64,000 nucleotides of DNA from Peptoclostridium sp965368085 (GTDB lineage Bacteria; Bacillota; Clostridia; Peptostreptococcales; Peptostreptococcaceae): NCBI GenBank assembly GCA_965368085.1, contig CBDULP010000011.1:11379-75378 (forward strand). Direction: 5' to 3'. The position numbers and the translations under genes are program-made. Position 1 is the first letter of the stretch, and every line of letters begins with the position of its first letter. Of this stretch, positions 1 to 9,246 are shown piece after piece. The notes beneath the pieces are model-generated. The model worked only from the letters and a program-made list of their open reading frames with translations, was not told where the DNA came from and made no database searches.

Positions 1-987
1 CTTTTCTTTGTCGACTTTGAAAACTACAAATTCCTTATAATGTTTTTTCTGACGGCTGTTGTACTGGGCAGATTCAAAGATAATTACACATACAATATGG
101 AAATGAGCAGTGAAAAACACAGGCTTTTAAATGAAAAATATAAAGACCTCGAGCAGCTGTACGATAAGAACAGGTTTATAAATAAAGAGCTTAAAAAGCA
201 GATAGTGGATTCTGAAAACAGCATAATATCACTCTATGAGATTGCAACGTCCCTGGATTCATTAGATCCCGAGGAAATATATACCCAGACTATGGGGATA
301 ATGGCGAGGTTTTTAGGCGCCAGGACCGTATCGATATACATTGTAAATGAAAACAGAGATTTTTTAAGGCTCAAGCTCAGAATGGGAGAAGGGACAGGCC
401 TTGCGAACTCAATAGATATAAAAAACATGCCGTGTGTGAAAAGGATAATAGATGAAAAGCAGACTGTGAAATATGGCGATTCAATGAGTTGCATTAATAA
501 CAGCGCAATAATGGGAGCCCCGATAGTTTATGAAGGAAAAACCATAGCGCTTATAAACCTTGAGGATGTTGAATTTGAAAGAGTAACAGACTATTCATAC
601 TACCTCTTCAAGCTTATAACGGAATGGATAAACAAGGCGCTTGCGCAGGCCATATCAATAGAAGGACATATAAACAGCCATAAATATTATGAAGATACGA
701 GGATTATGAAATACAATGAATTTAAAGAAAGGCTTGAGGAAGAGAAAAAGCGAAAGATAAGGTTTGGCCTTGAGTACGGTCTTTTGAAGTTCAGCAGTTT
801 GGGCCAGGGTATTCAAAGTACTGACAAGAGTCTGTCCAGGCTTATAAGAGACGTTGACGTTGTAGGATATGATGAGTCAAACGGGGAAGTATACCTCCTG
901 CTTCCGGCGACACCTCAAAAAGTCACCCATATAGTTGAAGAGAGGCTTAAGGGCGAGTTGGAAATCGAACTGGAGAGATTGGCATGA
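1..987 (+). CDS. pelD: PelD-like c-di-GMP receptor, 5' end cut by the window
   Basis: Regulatory membrane subunit of the Pel exopolysaccharide synthase. The frame is open from base 1, so the start and the N-terminal membrane helices lie outside the window; the first internal ATG is at 40. Visible parts are a short hydrophobic stretch, a coiled-coil linker (about nt 100-240), a GAF-like domain (about nt 240-660) and a C-terminal degenerate GGDEF domain. The inhibitory-site motif RDVD (nt 847-858) lies exactly five residues before ESNGEV, which sits where GGDEF would be. In known PelD proteins the RxxD site binds c-di-GMP and the cyclase site is dead, so binding without synthesis is inferred here. 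The stop overlaps the next start (ATGA), which suggests translational coupling. Identification rests on the domain order and on pelF and pelG downstream. Confidence 0.82.
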   Translation, partial: LFFVDFENYKFLIMFFLTAVVLGRFKDNYTYNMEMSSEKHRLLNEKYKDLEQLYDKNRFINKELKKQIVDSENSIISLYEIATSLDSLDPEEIYTQTMGIMARFLGARTVSIYIVNENRDFLRLKLRMGEGTGLANSIDIKNMPCVKRIIDEKQTVKYGDSMSCINNSAIMGAPIVYEGKTIALINLEDVEFERVTDYSYYLFKLITEWINKALAQAISIEGHINSHKYYEDTRIMKYNEFKERLEEEKKRKIRFGLEYGLLKFSSLGQGIQSTDKSLSRLIRDVDVVGYDESNGEVYLLLPATPQKVTHIVEERLKGELEIELERLA

Positions 988-2843
988 TAAGAAAAAAGAC
1001 ATTCATATATGTCCTGGCAATTATTTTGATAAGCGCCGTATTCATACAGGTGGCAAGAAGTGGAACGCTTGAACAGGAATTTTCAATAAACCAAAAAAGT
1101 GTACAGGTTTCTGTCAACAGCATAGGGTCTGGCAAAATACCAGATGACTACCAAAGGATGATTGCAATTTATTCTAATGACTATGAGGGTTCAATTGCGC
1201 TGCATGACAATATGGAAAAAATACTTTCAATGGCGAAACTGAATTTTGAAATGATTGATATTGATTCCGCACAGGCTATTGAGAAGATCAGCACCGCAAA
1301 AAAAGATGACATAATATTGATAGGCACTGAAAAATTCGGGAATATGAAATATGCAAACCTGCATAGCGCACTGGTTTCCAGAGTTGAAAGCGGTATTAGC
1401 GCTGTTTTCATGGTCAGGTCATACCAGCCAAGTCTCGACAGGCTCTGCGGCATAGGCAAAAATAGAGGCTATATGAAAGAACCCATATTTGGAATTGAGT
1501 TTCATGAAAAATTCTTCCCGGGGCTGGACGAAATCAGCATGGGAAAAGATGACAAGAAGATGCCCCATTCGTCTATGGATGTGTCGCTAAGTGACGACGT
1601 GAATCTAATTGCAAGCGCACAAGGATACCCTTTGATATGGACCAATGAATATGGACGCGGAAGGGTTTTATATGTAAACTCCACAATGCTTATGGACAAG
1701 GCCAACAGAGGCATGATGACCCAAAGCATAGCGCTTTCGAAAGACAGGTTTGCATATACTATTTTCAATGGAAAAATTGTAAACATAGATGACTTTCCGG
1801 CACCAGTAAAACCCGGATCGGATGACATTGTATATGAGCATTACCACATGAATAACAACATGTTTTACAGGAACATATGGTGGTCTTCGCTTTACAATAT
1901 GGCTAAGAAATACAATATGAAATACACTGGTCTCGTCATAGGCGATTACAATCTGGATACAAGCTCCCCTCTTCCGGAAATAAATATGGAAAGCGCCCAT
2001 GATATAAAGTATTTTGGAAGAAAGCTTTCGGAGATGGGCGGTGAGCTCGGCATTCATGGGTACAACCACAATTCACTGGCGCTTGAGGGGCAAATGGATT
2101 TTGCGGATTACGGATACTCGCCATGGGAGTCGCAGCAGGTTATGGAGGAAGGACTTGACAAGTTGAAGGAGTCCCTTGAATCCATGTATGGGAAAGGCAC
2201 TAAAATATATACATATGTGCCGACCTCCAACATAATGTCAAATGAGGGGAAAAAGGCTGTCAAGAATGTATTTACAGATGTCAGGGTCTTTGCGGGGCTT
2301 TATACCGGAACTCCGGAAAAGGGCGTGCTCTATCAGGAGTTTGGAAAAGACCCGGATGTAGAAGGCGTATATGACTTTCCGAGGATAAGCGCGGGATATG
2401 AATACAGTGAAGAGGTGATGTGGAACATATACAGCGGCATAGCACACTATGGGATAGTCACCCATTTCATACACCCCGACGACATTTTGGATGAGGAAAG
2501 ATCAGGAGGCAAAAATTGGGAGGAAATTGAAAAGGGGCTTGATTCGATATTCGCAGATATATACAGACGTTTCCCTAATATGAGGGGTATGACTAACAAA
2601 CAGGCTCTTGAGGAGTATGTGAAAAATGAAAACCTCAAGGCTTATGTTGAGTATGGCGAGGGCTACATAAGAATAAGTCACGAGAACATGTCTCCAAGCG
2701 CATATCATGTGATAAAAGTTAAAGATGGGAAAATAAACAGTGTAGATGGCGGCAAATACAGTGTTTTAGACGGAGCAAGAGGGCTTTATGTGGTGGAAGC
2801 CATGTCTGCTGATGTGTATATAAAAATAGATTATGAAGACTAG
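984..2843 (+). CDS. PelA-type polysaccharide deacetylase (DUF2194-like), membrane anchored
   Basis: 619 residues with one N-terminal membrane segment (about residues 5-25), then an extracellular part. A first region (about 40-260) resembles the flavodoxin-like/DUF2194 part of PelA relatives. The second region has NodB-type deacetylase signs: an Asp pair in DDFPAP near residue 270, HGYNH at 358-362 (the HxxxH metal motif) and HPDD near residue 498. It probably removes acetyl groups from the N-acetylhexosamine polymer during export, as the deacetylase domain of Pseudomonas PelA does. Unlike that PelA, no glycoside hydrolase domain is fused; a separate hydrolase gene lies at 6708. Start overlaps the pelD stop by four bases. 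The name pelA (deacetylase-only form, as in Bacillus cereus) would be reasonable, but the family assignment is from motifs only. Confidence 0.78.
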   Translation: MIRKKTFIYVLAIILISAVFIQVARSGTLEQEFSINQKSVQVSVNSIGSGKIPDDYQRMIAIYSNDYEGSIALHDNMEKILSMAKLNFEMIDIDSAQAIEKISTAKKDDIILIGTEKFGNMKYANLHSALVSRVESGISAVFMVRSYQPSLDRLCGIGKNRGYMKEPIFGIEFHEKFFPGLDEISMGKDDKKMPHSSMDVSLSDDVNLIASAQGYPLIWTNEYGRGRVLYVNSTMLMDKANRGMMTQSIALSKDRFAYTIFNGKIVNIDDFPAPVKPGSDDIVYEHYHMNNNMFYRNIWWSSLYNMAKKYNMKYTGLVIGDYNLDTSSPLPEINMESAHDIKYFGRKLSEMGGELGIHGYNHNSLALEGQMDFADYGYSPWESQQVMEEGLDKLKESLESMYGKGTKIYTYVPTSNIMSNEGKKAVKNVFTDVRVFAGLYTGTPEKGVLYQEFGKDPDVEGVYDFPRISAGYEYSEEVMWNIYSGIAHYGIVTHFIHPDDILDEERSGGKNWEEIEKGLDSIFADIYRRFPNMRGMTNKQALEEYVKNENLKAYVEYGEGYIRISHENMSPSAYHVIKVKDGKINSVDGGKYSVLDGARGLYVVEAMSADVYIKIDYED

Positions 2844-2851
2844 GTGATTAC

Positions 2852-3796
2852 ATGTATACGATTTTGTGCATAATATGTCTGGCGGCTGAAGTCTGGGCGG
2901 TCCTTAAAAATTTGGGGGTGGAATATTTCATAATGCTTCATATAGCAATTGCATATGCATTGTTTGGGGCAAAAAGATTTTCAAGTGCAGTTCGAAACAA
3001 CGGCATTGAAAATTGCATGGTTATAATGATGCCAATAGGCGGACTGTTTGTACATGTGATTGTGGAGCTTTGCTATAAATTTTTGAAAATAGATGAAAAT
3101 GTTATAGCGGAGTATGAAGATTATATAAAATACAAGGAGCTCCTGACGCTGCACACGGATATAGATGTTCAAAGGGAGATCAACATACTCAGCCTTGGCG
3201 ACAGGCTCATGTACTCCTCGTCGGATGAAAAGAAAAGCGCCATAATGAGCCTGAATACGAATGACATAGAAGTCAAGACCGGCGTGCTGAGAAGGGCTCT
3301 TTTGGACGAGGACCCGGAAGTGGTACACTATGCAGCATCCACACTAAGCTTCATACAGGACAGATATGAAAAAAAGCTTTTGGATATGGAAAATGAGCAC
3401 TCCAGAATGAATACCACTTCAAAGCTGTACGAGCTCATATCCGAATACAAGAAGTATTTGAGCCTGGGTTTTGTGGACGAGCTTTCAAGGCCTGTGCATG
3501 AGAGCAAATATATAATATGCTTGAAGGAACTTGAGGATAGAAACAGGGGAGATTTCGAGACGAGCATAATGATCACAAGGGAATATATAGAATCCGGAAA
3601 TATTGAAGGGGCGGGGGAGATGCTCAAAAAGTTAAAGGGCATGCATGCAGACCGATATGAAGTATACATAGAGTACATGCATCTTTGCTACAAGAAGAGG
3701 GATTTTAAATCTATAATGAAAACTGCGAAAAAGATTAAGAAGATGGGCCTTAAAGTACCTGAAAGCGAAATGAAAATGGTGGAGTTTTGGGCCTGA
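2852..3796 (+). CDS. pelE: PelE-like membrane/TPR protein
   Basis: 314 residues. Two or three hydrophobic segments in the first 80 residues are followed by a soluble helical region (about 100-314) with the heptad-like, Leu/Lys/Glu-rich pattern of TPR or HEAT-like repeats. In known pel operons PelE is a small inner-membrane protein with TPR repeats that associates with PelD and the glycosyltransferase PelF. Sequence alone is weakly diagnostic; the assignment leans on position between the deacetylase and pelF, which is the pelD-E-A-F-G order of Gram-positive clusters apart from the swap of E and A. It begins 8 bases after the previous stop with GGTGAT upstream of the ATG. Confidence 0.65.
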   Translation: MYTILCIICLAAEVWAVLKNLGVEYFIMLHIAIAYALFGAKRFSSAVRNNGIENCMVIMMPIGGLFVHVIVELCYKFLKIDENVIAEYEDYIKYKELLTLHTDIDVQREINILSLGDRLMYSSSDEKKSAIMSLNTNDIEVKTGVLRRALLDEDPEVVHYAASTLSFIQDRYEKKLLDMENEHSRMNTTSKLYELISEYKKYLSLGFVDELSRPVHESKYIICLKELEDRNRGDFETSIMITREYIESGNIEGAGEMLKKLKGMHADRYEVYIEYMHLCYKKRDFKSIMKTAKKIKKMGLKVPESEMKMVEFWA

Positions 3797-3811
3797 TGAG
3801 GATGGTGAGAC

Positions 3812-5227
3812 ATGGAGGTTTGTATTTTGGCGGAAGGTTCATACCCTTACGTTTCGGGAGGCGTATCCAGTTGGATAAATACACTCATACGGGGCATGCC
3901 GGACAAGAAATTCAAGATATTTTCTATAATGCCTTCGCTATCGGAGCTGGACGAATACAAATATGAAATACCTGAAAATGTAATTGAGATAAAGACTGTA
4001 GGCCTTAAGGATTATGAAAATCTAAACCCGCGCTATTCAAGATTCGTCCCCAGCATAAGCACAGATGAGAAGGTGCAGATAGAAAAGTTTTTGAAAATGG
4101 AAAACGACATAGACTGGAGCATCATAAACAATATACTTTCAGATAAGCTCAGGCTTGGAAACCCGGTGCAGTTCCTTCAAAGCAGGATGTTTTGGGAGAT
4201 GTATAGAAACTTTTATTCACAGCATATGTTCAGGCGGGATTTCAACAAGAGCTTTTGGACTGTAAGATCGATGCTGCTTCCCGTTATAAACCTCATGCAA
4301 CAGGAACTGCCATCTGCAGACATTTACCATTCAGTATCGACTGGATATGCAGGGCTTATGGCCAGCATAGCAAAGGCTAAAACGTCAAGGCCATTCATAC
4401 TTACGGAACATGGCATATATGCGAGGGAGAGAGAAGAGGAGATATTAAAGGCAGAGTGGATAGACGAAGATTACCGGAAGTTGTGGATAGATTTCTTCTA
4501 TTTCATATCCACATGTGCATATGAAAATGCAGACAAAATAGTGTCTCTTTTCGAGCGAAGCAGATTCATACAGCTTCAGCTCGGAGCTCAGCCGGAAAAG
4601 ACAATGGTTGTTCCTAATGGAATAGACATACAAAGTTTTAATATGGATCACAAACATATGCATGAAAACAATATAGGGGCTATACTCAGAGTTGTGCCAA
4701 TAAAGGATGTAAAGACTCTTGTAAGGGCATTTAAGATAGTAAAATCAAGCATTTATGACGCCAAGCTCTATCTCATAGGGCCTTATGACGAGGATAAAGA
4801 GTATCACAGGGAGGTTGTGCGTCTGATAAAAAGCCTTGAACTGGAAGAGGATGTATACATAACCGGCAGGGTGGACATAATGGAGTACATGGAAAAGCTT
4901 GACGTTCTTGTGCTCACATCGATATCGGAAGGGCAGCCTCTTGTAATGCTTGAGGGAATGGCATGCAAAAAGCCCTTTGTATCGACCGATGTAGGAGCCT
5001 GCAGAGAGATAGTCGAGGGGGCCGATGATGATTTATTGGGGAAATGCGGAATAATAACCCCTCCCGTATCACCTATGGAAACTGCAGCGGGCATAATGGA
5101 TATACTAAGGGACAGGAAAAAGGCCAAGGCGATGGGGGATATAGGAAGAACAAGGGTAGAAAAATACTATACAAAAAAGCTGCTTATAGACAGGTATGTA
5201 CAGCTCTATGAAAGTTTGGGTGATTAA
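3812..5227 (+). CDS. pelF: PelF family GT4 glycosyltransferase
   Basis: 471 residues, the usual PelF length. The N-terminus (VCILAEGSYPYVSGGVSSW) is the strongly conserved PelF opening with the glycine-rich GT-B loop. The C-terminal half has the GT4 nucleotide-sugar fold, including VPNGID near residue 270 and an E(x7)E region around SISEGQPLVMLEGMACKKP near residues 370-390. PelF is the soluble cytoplasmic enzyme that polymerises UDP-activated N-acetylhexosamines into Pel polysaccharide on the inner face of the membrane, next to PelG. Spacing to the neighbours is short (15 bases upstream, none downstream), so it belongs to the same operon. High confidence from the N-terminal signature and length. 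Confidence 0.93.
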   Translation: MEVCILAEGSYPYVSGGVSSWINTLIRGMPDKKFKIFSIMPSLSELDEYKYEIPENVIEIKTVGLKDYENLNPRYSRFVPSISTDEKVQIEKFLKMENDIDWSIINNILSDKLRLGNPVQFLQSRMFWEMYRNFYSQHMFRRDFNKSFWTVRSMLLPVINLMQQELPSADIYHSVSTGYAGLMASIAKAKTSRPFILTEHGIYAREREEEILKAEWIDEDYRKLWIDFFYFISTCAYENADKIVSLFERSRFIQLQLGAQPEKTMVVPNGIDIQSFNMDHKHMHENNIGAILRVVPIKDVKTLVRAFKIVKSSIYDAKLYLIGPYDEDKEYHREVVRLIKSLELEEDVYITGRVDIMEYMEKLDVLVLTSISEGQPLVMLEGMACKKPFVSTDVGACREIVEGADDDLLGKCGIITPPVSPMETAAGIMDILRDRKKAKAMGDIGRTRVEKYYTKKLLIDRYVQLYESLGD

Positions 5228-6715
5228 ATGGCTGGCATTGGGTTTACTCTCAAAAAACTTTTTGAAGACGAAAGTTATTCCGCAAGAAGCAAGGCGTACG
5301 CCTATTCGGCAATCGTAAGCGCGGGTCCTTGGATAGCTGCGGTTATAACGGTCAATGCAATGGTACTGCTTTCAAAGTTATTCATGGTGGGAAATGCACA
5401 AAGAGACCTTTTCATGGGAACTATGGTTTACAGCTTTGTTTTTTCTCAAATAATAACTTCTCCATGGCAGCTTCTCATAACAAGGTATGTTTCTGACAGG
5501 CTGTACATGAGGGAATATTCACAAATAAGGCCTTCTCTCATAGGTCTTTCAAAGGTGATTTTTGCAATAAGCTATATTGTATCTGTGCTTTATTATTATC
5601 CAAAAAATCTTTCTCTGGAATATAAAGTCATGGCGATATATCTGTTTGTATTCATATCACTGGTGTGGATACTCATGGTCTACCTAAGTGCGGTTAAAAA
5701 CTATGCGATTATATCATGGGCTTATATTGCAGGAGGCATAGTGTCCATAGTGGTTTCAGCAGTACTTTTTAAATATCCTATTGAATTTGCTCAAAATGTG
5801 GGGGCTTCAAATCTACTTTTTGCATATATACTCGGCATAACAATGACGTTTGCTTTGCTATTGTACAGTTTTTTAAAGAATTTTGAATCGGACAGCGGCA
5901 GGGAGTACGATTTTATAAGGTACATGGATTCATTTCATACTCTGTTTTTCACGGGGCTGTTTTACACTTTGGGACTTTGGGTGGACGATATAATAATGTG
6001 GTACAGCAGCCTGGGAGTCAGTATAGAAGATGTGTACAAGTACGCGCCGCTTTATGACAACGGCGTTTTTCTTGCATACCTGACGGTGATTCCGACTATG
6101 ATACTTTTCATGGTGTCTGTGGAAACGCAGTTTTACGACACATACAGAAAATATTTTGCATTTGCCACGCAGGATGCGTCATATGAGGATATACAGTTGG
6201 CTAAAGCTGAGATGAAAACCTGCATATACAGAAATCTAATATATATAATGGAAAACCAGACCATAATATCGATAACATGCATAGTCGGAGCGGGTTTTGT
6301 ATTTTCTAGGCTGGGGTTGCCGCTTATAGTCAAGGACATATTCAGGATATGCACTCTGGGGGCGCTTTGCAATATATTCGTTCTGATAATAATACTAATA
6401 CTTCTTTATTTTGAGGCCAGAAATCACGCACTGGCAATAGCAGTAAGTTTTTTAGCTCTTAACAGCCTCTTTACGCTGTATTTTCTGCCGATGGGAGTGG
6501 AGTTTTATGGATTCGGATATTTTTCGGGTTCATTTGTAAGCCTTTGCATTGCAATAGTTACAATGATAATATTTTTGAAAGAATTGGATTACCATACATT
6601 TGCAAGGCAGCCTCTTTTTGAATCTAAAAGGCAGGGCTTTTTCACAAAGCTGGCGTTAAGGCTTTGTCCAGAAAGGACGAGGCCGACCGAGGAAAGGAGG
6701 AGGCTGGATGCCTAG
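5228..6715 (+). CDS. pelG: PelG, Wzx-like Pel polysaccharide transporter
   Basis: 495 residues with about twelve hydrophobic segments. The opening MAGIGFTLKKLFEDESYSAR is typical of PelG, which is a polytopic MOP/Wzx-superfamily protein that moves the Pel polymer across the cytoplasmic membrane together with PelD, PelE and PelF. A soluble loop lies around residues 300-345. The ATG follows GGTGATTAA, where the pelF stop sits directly against it. The C-terminal tail is Arg/Lys/Glu rich, and its last bases overlap the next start. In a Gram-positive cell this would be the final membrane step because no pelB/pelC genes are present or needed. Confidence 0.92.
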   Translation: MAGIGFTLKKLFEDESYSARSKAYAYSAIVSAGPWIAAVITVNAMVLLSKLFMVGNAQRDLFMGTMVYSFVFSQIITSPWQLLITRYVSDRLYMREYSQIRPSLIGLSKVIFAISYIVSVLYYYPKNLSLEYKVMAIYLFVFISLVWILMVYLSAVKNYAIISWAYIAGGIVSIVVSAVLFKYPIEFAQNVGASNLLFAYILGITMTFALLLYSFLKNFESDSGREYDFIRYMDSFHTLFFTGLFYTLGLWVDDIIMWYSSLGVSIEDVYKYAPLYDNGVFLAYLTVIPTMILFMVSVETQFYDTYRKYFAFATQDASYEDIQLAKAEMKTCIYRNLIYIMENQTIISITCIVGAGFVFSRLGLPLIVKDIFRICTLGALCNIFVLIIILILLYFEARNHALAIAVSFLALNSLFTLYFLPMGVEFYGFGYFSGSFVSLCIAIVTMIIFLKELDYHTFARQPLFESKRQGFFTKLALRLCPERTRPTEERRRLDA

Positions 6716-7577
6716 CGTTCAAATTGGAGTGATAGCAGTAGTGGCGGTTATTGCAGTCTGTCTTGTGGGAGCCCATATGAACTTCAAAGACTCTTGGGCC
6801 ATGCCTGTAAAAAGGGCGGCTCAGGGTTCAATCAATTCGGTAACGGGGCGAGAGGATGACTATGTAATATACTATGGAGATGACAGTGAAGATGCAGTTG
6901 AAAAACTTTTGAAGTATGACACTGTTGTCATAGAGCCCAAAAATTTTTCTTGGGAAAATGTATCAAGACTGCAAAAAAGCGGAAGCCGCGTGCTGGGGTA
7001 CATGAGCGTAGTCGAGCAAAATGGATATGACATGGACTTCATATCGTTAAAGGACGGTTGGTTTTTCATGCCTTACGGAGAAAAAATAAAAAACGAATCA
7101 TGGAATTCGTACTATATGGACATAAGGGAAAAGGGATACCAGAACTTTCTCCTTAGGCAGATGTATACGCATGTCATAAGCAAGGGTCTTGATGGAATTA
7201 TGTTTGATACTGTGGGGGATATAGACGACTTGTCATGGGAATATGAAGTCAAGTCGGGGATGAAGGATTCGTACAAAGAGTTTCTGATGAGGATAAGAAA
7301 AAACTATTCGAAGCTTTACATTGTTCAAAACTGGGGATTTGAAACATTCTGCACCCATTCGGGACAGCTGGTTGACGGGGTAATGTGGGAAGGGCTTTCA
7401 AACGGAATTATGGAAAGCGACCAGTGGAGCAGAGATTGGTTTGAAAAACTGAAGGGGATGGGAATTGACATATATGCGGTTGTTCCAGGCGGAGGGAAGT
7501 TCAGCGGATATGGCGATAAAAATACAAATGTTTTCATTTATAAAAGAGACAGTGACATATACGACAGCATAAATTGA
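6708..7577 (+). CDS. GH114-type endo-alpha-1,4-polygalactosaminidase-like hydrolase of the pel operon
   Basis: 289 residues: one N-terminal membrane helix or uncleaved signal (about 5-24), then a TIM-barrel-like domain. Features of the GH114/TM1410 family are the early VVIEPKNFSW strand, GYMSVVEQ, and the acidic strand GIMFDTVGD with GLDGI before it, near residues 162-173. In Pseudomonas this domain is the N-terminal half of PelA and cleaves galactosamine-rich Pel. Here it is a stand-alone gene, comparable in role to the PelH-type hydrolases described in other Gram-positive clusters. It overlaps pelG by 8 bases and uses a strong AGGAGG site inside pelG. It probably trims or releases the polymer at the cell surface. 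Function is inferred from family and context. Confidence 0.78.
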   Translation: MPSVQIGVIAVVAVIAVCLVGAHMNFKDSWAMPVKRAAQGSINSVTGREDDYVIYYGDDSEDAVEKLLKYDTVVIEPKNFSWENVSRLQKSGSRVLGYMSVVEQNGYDMDFISLKDGWFFMPYGEKIKNESWNSYYMDIREKGYQNFLLRQMYTHVISKGLDGIMFDTVGDIDDLSWEYEVKSGMKDSYKEFLMRIRKNYSKLYIVQNWGFETFCTHSGQLVDGVMWEGLSNGIMESDQWSRDWFEKLKGMGIDIYAVVPGGGKFSGYGDKNTNVFIYKRDSDIYDSIN

Positions 7578-7593
7578 CAGAGGAGATGACAAT

Positions 7594-8904
7594 ATGAAAA
7601 TGGAAAAGAAGGAAAGAGAATTTGCAAAGGACCTTATAGAATTCATATACAAAAGCCCTACTGCGTTCCACTGCGTAGATACGTGCAGAAGAATGCTTGA
7701 TGAACAAGGGTTTGAAAAGCTGCATATTGCGGGGGAATGGAATATAAAAAAAGGCGGAAAGTATTATATAGATAAGAATTCATCTGCAATAATAGCATTC
7801 ACCGTAAACAGCGATAATGTGGAAGAGGAAGGCTTTGGAATAATAGGCTCCCATTCCGATTTTCCTGCAATAAAGGTAAAGCCGAGTCCTGAAATGGTCC
7901 AAAGCGAGGGATATTTGAAGCTCAACACGGAGATATACGGAGGGCCCATATTAAGCACTTGGATGGACAGACCGCTTGCACTTGCGGGAAGGGTTGTAAC
8001 AAAGGGGGAAAGCCCTCTAAGACCAAATGAAACCCTTATAAATATAAAAAAACCTGTGGCCGTAATACCAAATCTTGCAATACATATGAACAGGGAAGTG
8101 AACAAGGGGATAGAGCTCAACAGACAGATAGACATGATTCCTCTTATGTCTACAGTTGGCAAAAATTTCAAAAAGGACGGGTTCATAAAAAATCTCATTG
8201 CGGAAGAGCTTGAAATAGATATCGAAAGCATAATAGACTTCGAGCTTTATTTTTATGAGTACGAAAAGGGAATGCTCTGCGGAATAGACAGCGAATTCAT
8301 ATCGTCGCCAAGGCTCGACAACATTTCAATGGTTCACGCGAGCATGAATGCAATTTTGGATGCGAGGGCGGACAGGGGCGTCAGCATCGTATGCATATTT
8401 GACAATGAAGAGGTAGGTTCCTCGACAAAGCAGGGTGCAGATTCGCCTATGCTCAGGAATGTCATGGAGAGAATATGCATAGGGCTTGGAAAAGACAGGG
8501 ACGGATTTTTCAGGGGAATGTACAATTCATTTATGATATCTGCAGACCTTGCGCATGCCGTTCACCCGAACAAGCCTGAAAAGAGCGACCCTACAAGCAG
8601 GCCTGTGGTAAATGCGGGACCTGCAATAAAAGTAAGCGCAAACCAGAGCTATACGACTGACGGGTTGTCGGCTTCAATATACGAATCGATATGCGAAGAC
8701 GTAAAGATTCCATGCCAGAGATTCCTTAACAGGTCGGATGAAAGGGGCGGATCCACTATAGGGCCGATATCATCGACCCACCTTGACATACAGAGCGTCG
8801 ACGTGGGAAGCCCGGTGCTTGCAATGCACTCTGCAAGGGAGCTTGGTGGGGTGAAGGACCACAGCATGATATACAGGAGCTTTGTCAAGTTTTTCGAGCT
8901 GTAA
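7594..8904 (+). CDS. apeB: M18 family zinc aminopeptidase
   Basis: 436 residues, normal for bacterial M18 aminopeptidases, which are cytosolic, dodecameric zinc enzymes removing N-terminal (often acidic or neutral) residues from peptides. Metal-ligand signatures are visible: GSHSDFPAIKVKP near residue 86, FDNEEVGSSTKQGADS near 270, and SADLAHAVHPN near 317, which contains the conserved HAVHPN. Start is the ATG at 7594 behind GAGGAGATGA. It lies 16 bases after the pel hydrolase and may be co-transcribed with the operon, although nothing links it functionally to Pel. No signal peptide. Confidence 0.92.
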   Translation: MKMEKKEREFAKDLIEFIYKSPTAFHCVDTCRRMLDEQGFEKLHIAGEWNIKKGGKYYIDKNSSAIIAFTVNSDNVEEEGFGIIGSHSDFPAIKVKPSPEMVQSEGYLKLNTEIYGGPILSTWMDRPLALAGRVVTKGESPLRPNETLINIKKPVAVIPNLAIHMNREVNKGIELNRQIDMIPLMSTVGKNFKKDGFIKNLIAEELEIDIESIIDFELYFYEYEKGMLCGIDSEFISSPRLDNISMVHASMNAILDARADRGVSIVCIFDNEEVGSSTKQGADSPMLRNVMERICIGLGKDRDGFFRGMYNSFMISADLAHAVHPNKPEKSDPTSRPVVNAGPAIKVSANQSYTTDGLSASIYESICEDVKIPCQRFLNRSDERGGSTIGPISSTHLDIQSVDVGSPVLAMHSARELGGVKDHSMIYRSFVKFFEL

Positions 8905-8916
8905 AAGGCATGTGAT

Positions 8917-9104
8917 GTATAAACCTGCCGGACCGCTTATGCTTTGAAGTTGTCAGAAGCTCATGCCGCCTGCTGGCCGGGAACATTTGAAATTCCCAAG
9001 CTCAAACAGCCAAATGTTCCAATCGGCTATCGTGCGGCATTTCGTTGGACAGCTTTTGCAAATCTCCAGAAAGCCGGAATGGTTCATACAATGCACATGC
9101 TTTT
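8917..9104 (+). repeat. Structured intergenic repeat, copy 1
   Basis: First of three diverged copies of an intergenic element (others near 14690-14856 and, inverted, 21265-21457). Shared landmarks are an upstream block around 8917-8976, a hairpin with perfect 10-base arms GGAACATTTG (8980-8989) and CAAATGTTCC (9011-9020), the loop core CTCAAACAG, and a conserved tail GGTTCATACAATGCACATGC (9081-9100). The arms differ between copies but stay complementary, so the structure looks selected. It lies between the M18 gene and lytS. A 68-codon open frame across it is not conserved as protein in the other copies. Function unknown; a small mobile element or non-coding RNA is possible. Confidence 0.7.
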
Positions 9105-9147
9105 CTATTTCCAAAAGCTTGTGAAATATTTCTTGAAATTCATTTTG

Positions 9148-9156
9148 TGATATAAT
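9148..9156 (+). promoter_or_regulatory. Extended -10 promoter for the lytS-lytR pair
   Basis: TG-A-TATAAT (9148-9156) is an extended -10 element with no good -35 box, 91 bases upstream of the lytS start. A 9-bp perfect hairpin with arms ATGCAGGCT and AGCCTGCAT (9174-9201) follows in the predicted leader; it lacks a U tract, so it is not an obvious terminator. Confidence 0.5.
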
Positions 9157-9246
9157 TAAATATATAGTTTATGAATGCAGGCTGATGCAACTAGCCTGCA
9201 TATCTATTGCATGGGAATAACGTGAAAAATATTTGGAGTGATTATT

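Noticed and set aside
8944..9150. 68-codon open frame between the aminopeptidase and lytS genes
   Set aside because: It lies across the structured repeat, has no ribosome site and its reading frame is not kept in the other two copies.
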